Below, in pieces: positions 5,680 through 6,026 of a DNA stretch of 6,026 bases. Under the pieces are notes generated by a model. It saw nothing but the letters and a program-made list of their open reading frames with translations. It was not told the DNA's origin and made no database searches. Each line of letters opens with the position of its first letter. Position 1 is the stretch's first letter. The position numbers and the translations under genes were made by a program. This stretch comes from an uncultured Clostridia bacterium (lineage in GTDB: Bacteria > Bacillota > Clostridia > Christensenellales > Borkfalkiaceae): positions 1 to 6,026 of the forward strand of contig CAMOVY010000067.1 in NCBI GenBank assembly GCA_946627905.1. Reading direction: 5' to 3'.

Positions 5680-6026
5680 TTATTCGGATTTGTATTTGAT
5701 AATAAATTTTTCAAGCAGCGCAACAAGCACGTACATTAAAGTAGCCAGCGCGCATAAAACGACGGTTGACGCCATAACCAAGTCTAATTTAAATACCTGA
5801 CCGCCGTAAACTATAAGATAGCCGAGCCCCGCGCGTGAAACCAGATATTCGCCCATAATAGAGCCTATCCATGCCATACCCACGCTGATTTTAAGCATAC
5901 TTATAAGAGATGGCAGGCTACCGGGGATAACGAGTTTTAAAAGTATTTGGAATTTGTTTGCGCCGAAAGATTTTAAAAGCAGTATCTTATTTTTATCGAC
6001 CGCCAAAAACCCGTTAAGCATCGTCA
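5680..6026 (-). CDS. ABC transporter permease, C-terminal part (NitT/SsuC/TauC-like), cut by window edge
   Basis: This is the inner-membrane subunit of a binding-protein-dependent importer (BPD_transp_1 fold). The frame is open to the window end, so about 114 C-terminal residues of an expected 250 or so are visible, and the ATG at 6021 is internal. The cytoplasmic EAA-type loop that docks on the ATPase subunit is seen as LLLKSFGANKFQILLKL followed by VIPGSLPSLI, with the conserved Gly and the I-x-LP ending. It is followed by the hydrophobic segment LKISVGMAWIGSIMGEYL, the family motif SRAGLGYLI, and a last membrane segment ending in LLEKFIIKYKSE. The GLGYLI motif and the spacing resemble the nitrate/sulfonate/taurine permeases and the related thiamine- or riboflavin-precursor permeases. 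The substrate cannot be fixed from this fragment. Its partner genes would lie beyond the right edge, and it converges on the ATPase gene, so no functional link to metal export is implied. Confidence 0.88.
   Translation of the reverse strand, partial: TMLNGFLAVDKNKILLLKSFGANKFQILLKLVIPGSLPSLISMLKISVGMAWIGSIMGEYLVSRAGLGYLIVYGGQVFKLDLVMASTVVLCALATLMYVLVALLEKFIIKYKSE

Noticed and set aside
5615..5800. 61-codon plus-strand frame after the ATPase
   Set aside because: It crosses the terminator hairpin and then runs antisense to the permease gene; no motif or ribosome binding site supports it.
1..6026. CRISPR array, tRNA or rRNA genes, insertion sequences, attachment sites, replication origin
   Set aside because: No regularly spaced repeats, no tRNA-like cloverleaf, no transposase or integrase coding and no terminal repeats were seen. 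The only long repeat noticed is the 29-base operator pair.

Overview
This is a chromosomal window from an endospore-forming member of the Bacillota, most likely class Clostridia. The deciding evidence is a full-length spoIVA, a gene restricted to endospore formers, directly after der and plsY, a neighbourhood typical of that group. Base composition is moderate (roughly mid-40s percent GC by eye), and intergenic stretches are short and AT-rich. I cannot name a genus.

Layout. (1) Positions 1-837 hold the C-terminal two thirds of the ribosome-assembly GTPase Der, cut by the window edge. (2) Positions 827-1600 hold plsY (acyl-phosphate:glycerol-3-phosphate acyltransferase), overlapping der by 11 bases and probably cotranscribed with it. 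(3) A 112-base gap before the preferred spoIVA start carries a weak hairpin and a sequence that fits the sporulation sigma-E promoter pattern with exactly 14 bases of spacing. (4) spoIVA (1713-3191) encodes the spore-coat basement-layer ATPase. It is 492 aa, and its key residues fall at the same numbers as in Bacillus subtilis as I recall them. gpsA, often found between these genes, is absent. (5) Positions 3224-5676 are a self-contained metal-resistance module: an ArsR/SmtB-family repressor (3292-3636), a perfect 12-bp hairpin terminator, then a Zn/Cd/Pb-type P1B-ATPase (3738-5618). A nearly identical 29-base element (25 of 29 bases the same) lies just upstream of each of the two genes and is very probably the repressor's operator. 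(6) A strong 13-bp hairpin terminator separates the module from a convergent minus-strand gene (5680 to the window end). That gene is the C-terminal part of an ABC transporter permease resembling the nitrate/sulfonate/taurine and pyrimidine-precursor uptake family.

How they work together. Der and PlsY are housekeeping functions, while SpoIVA is switched on in the mother cell during sporulation. The arsR-ATPase pair is a textbook sensor/effector pair: the metal-free repressor would sit on both copies of the element, and metal binding would release it so the pump exports the ion. The unusual points are the repressor's metal-ligand set (it keeps parts of two known sites and has Cys in place of the usual last ligand of the alpha-5 site), the separate promoter and operator for each gene, and an ATPase with no N-terminal metal-binding domain. 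I see no mobile element, CRISPR array, RNA gene or wholly new system in this window.
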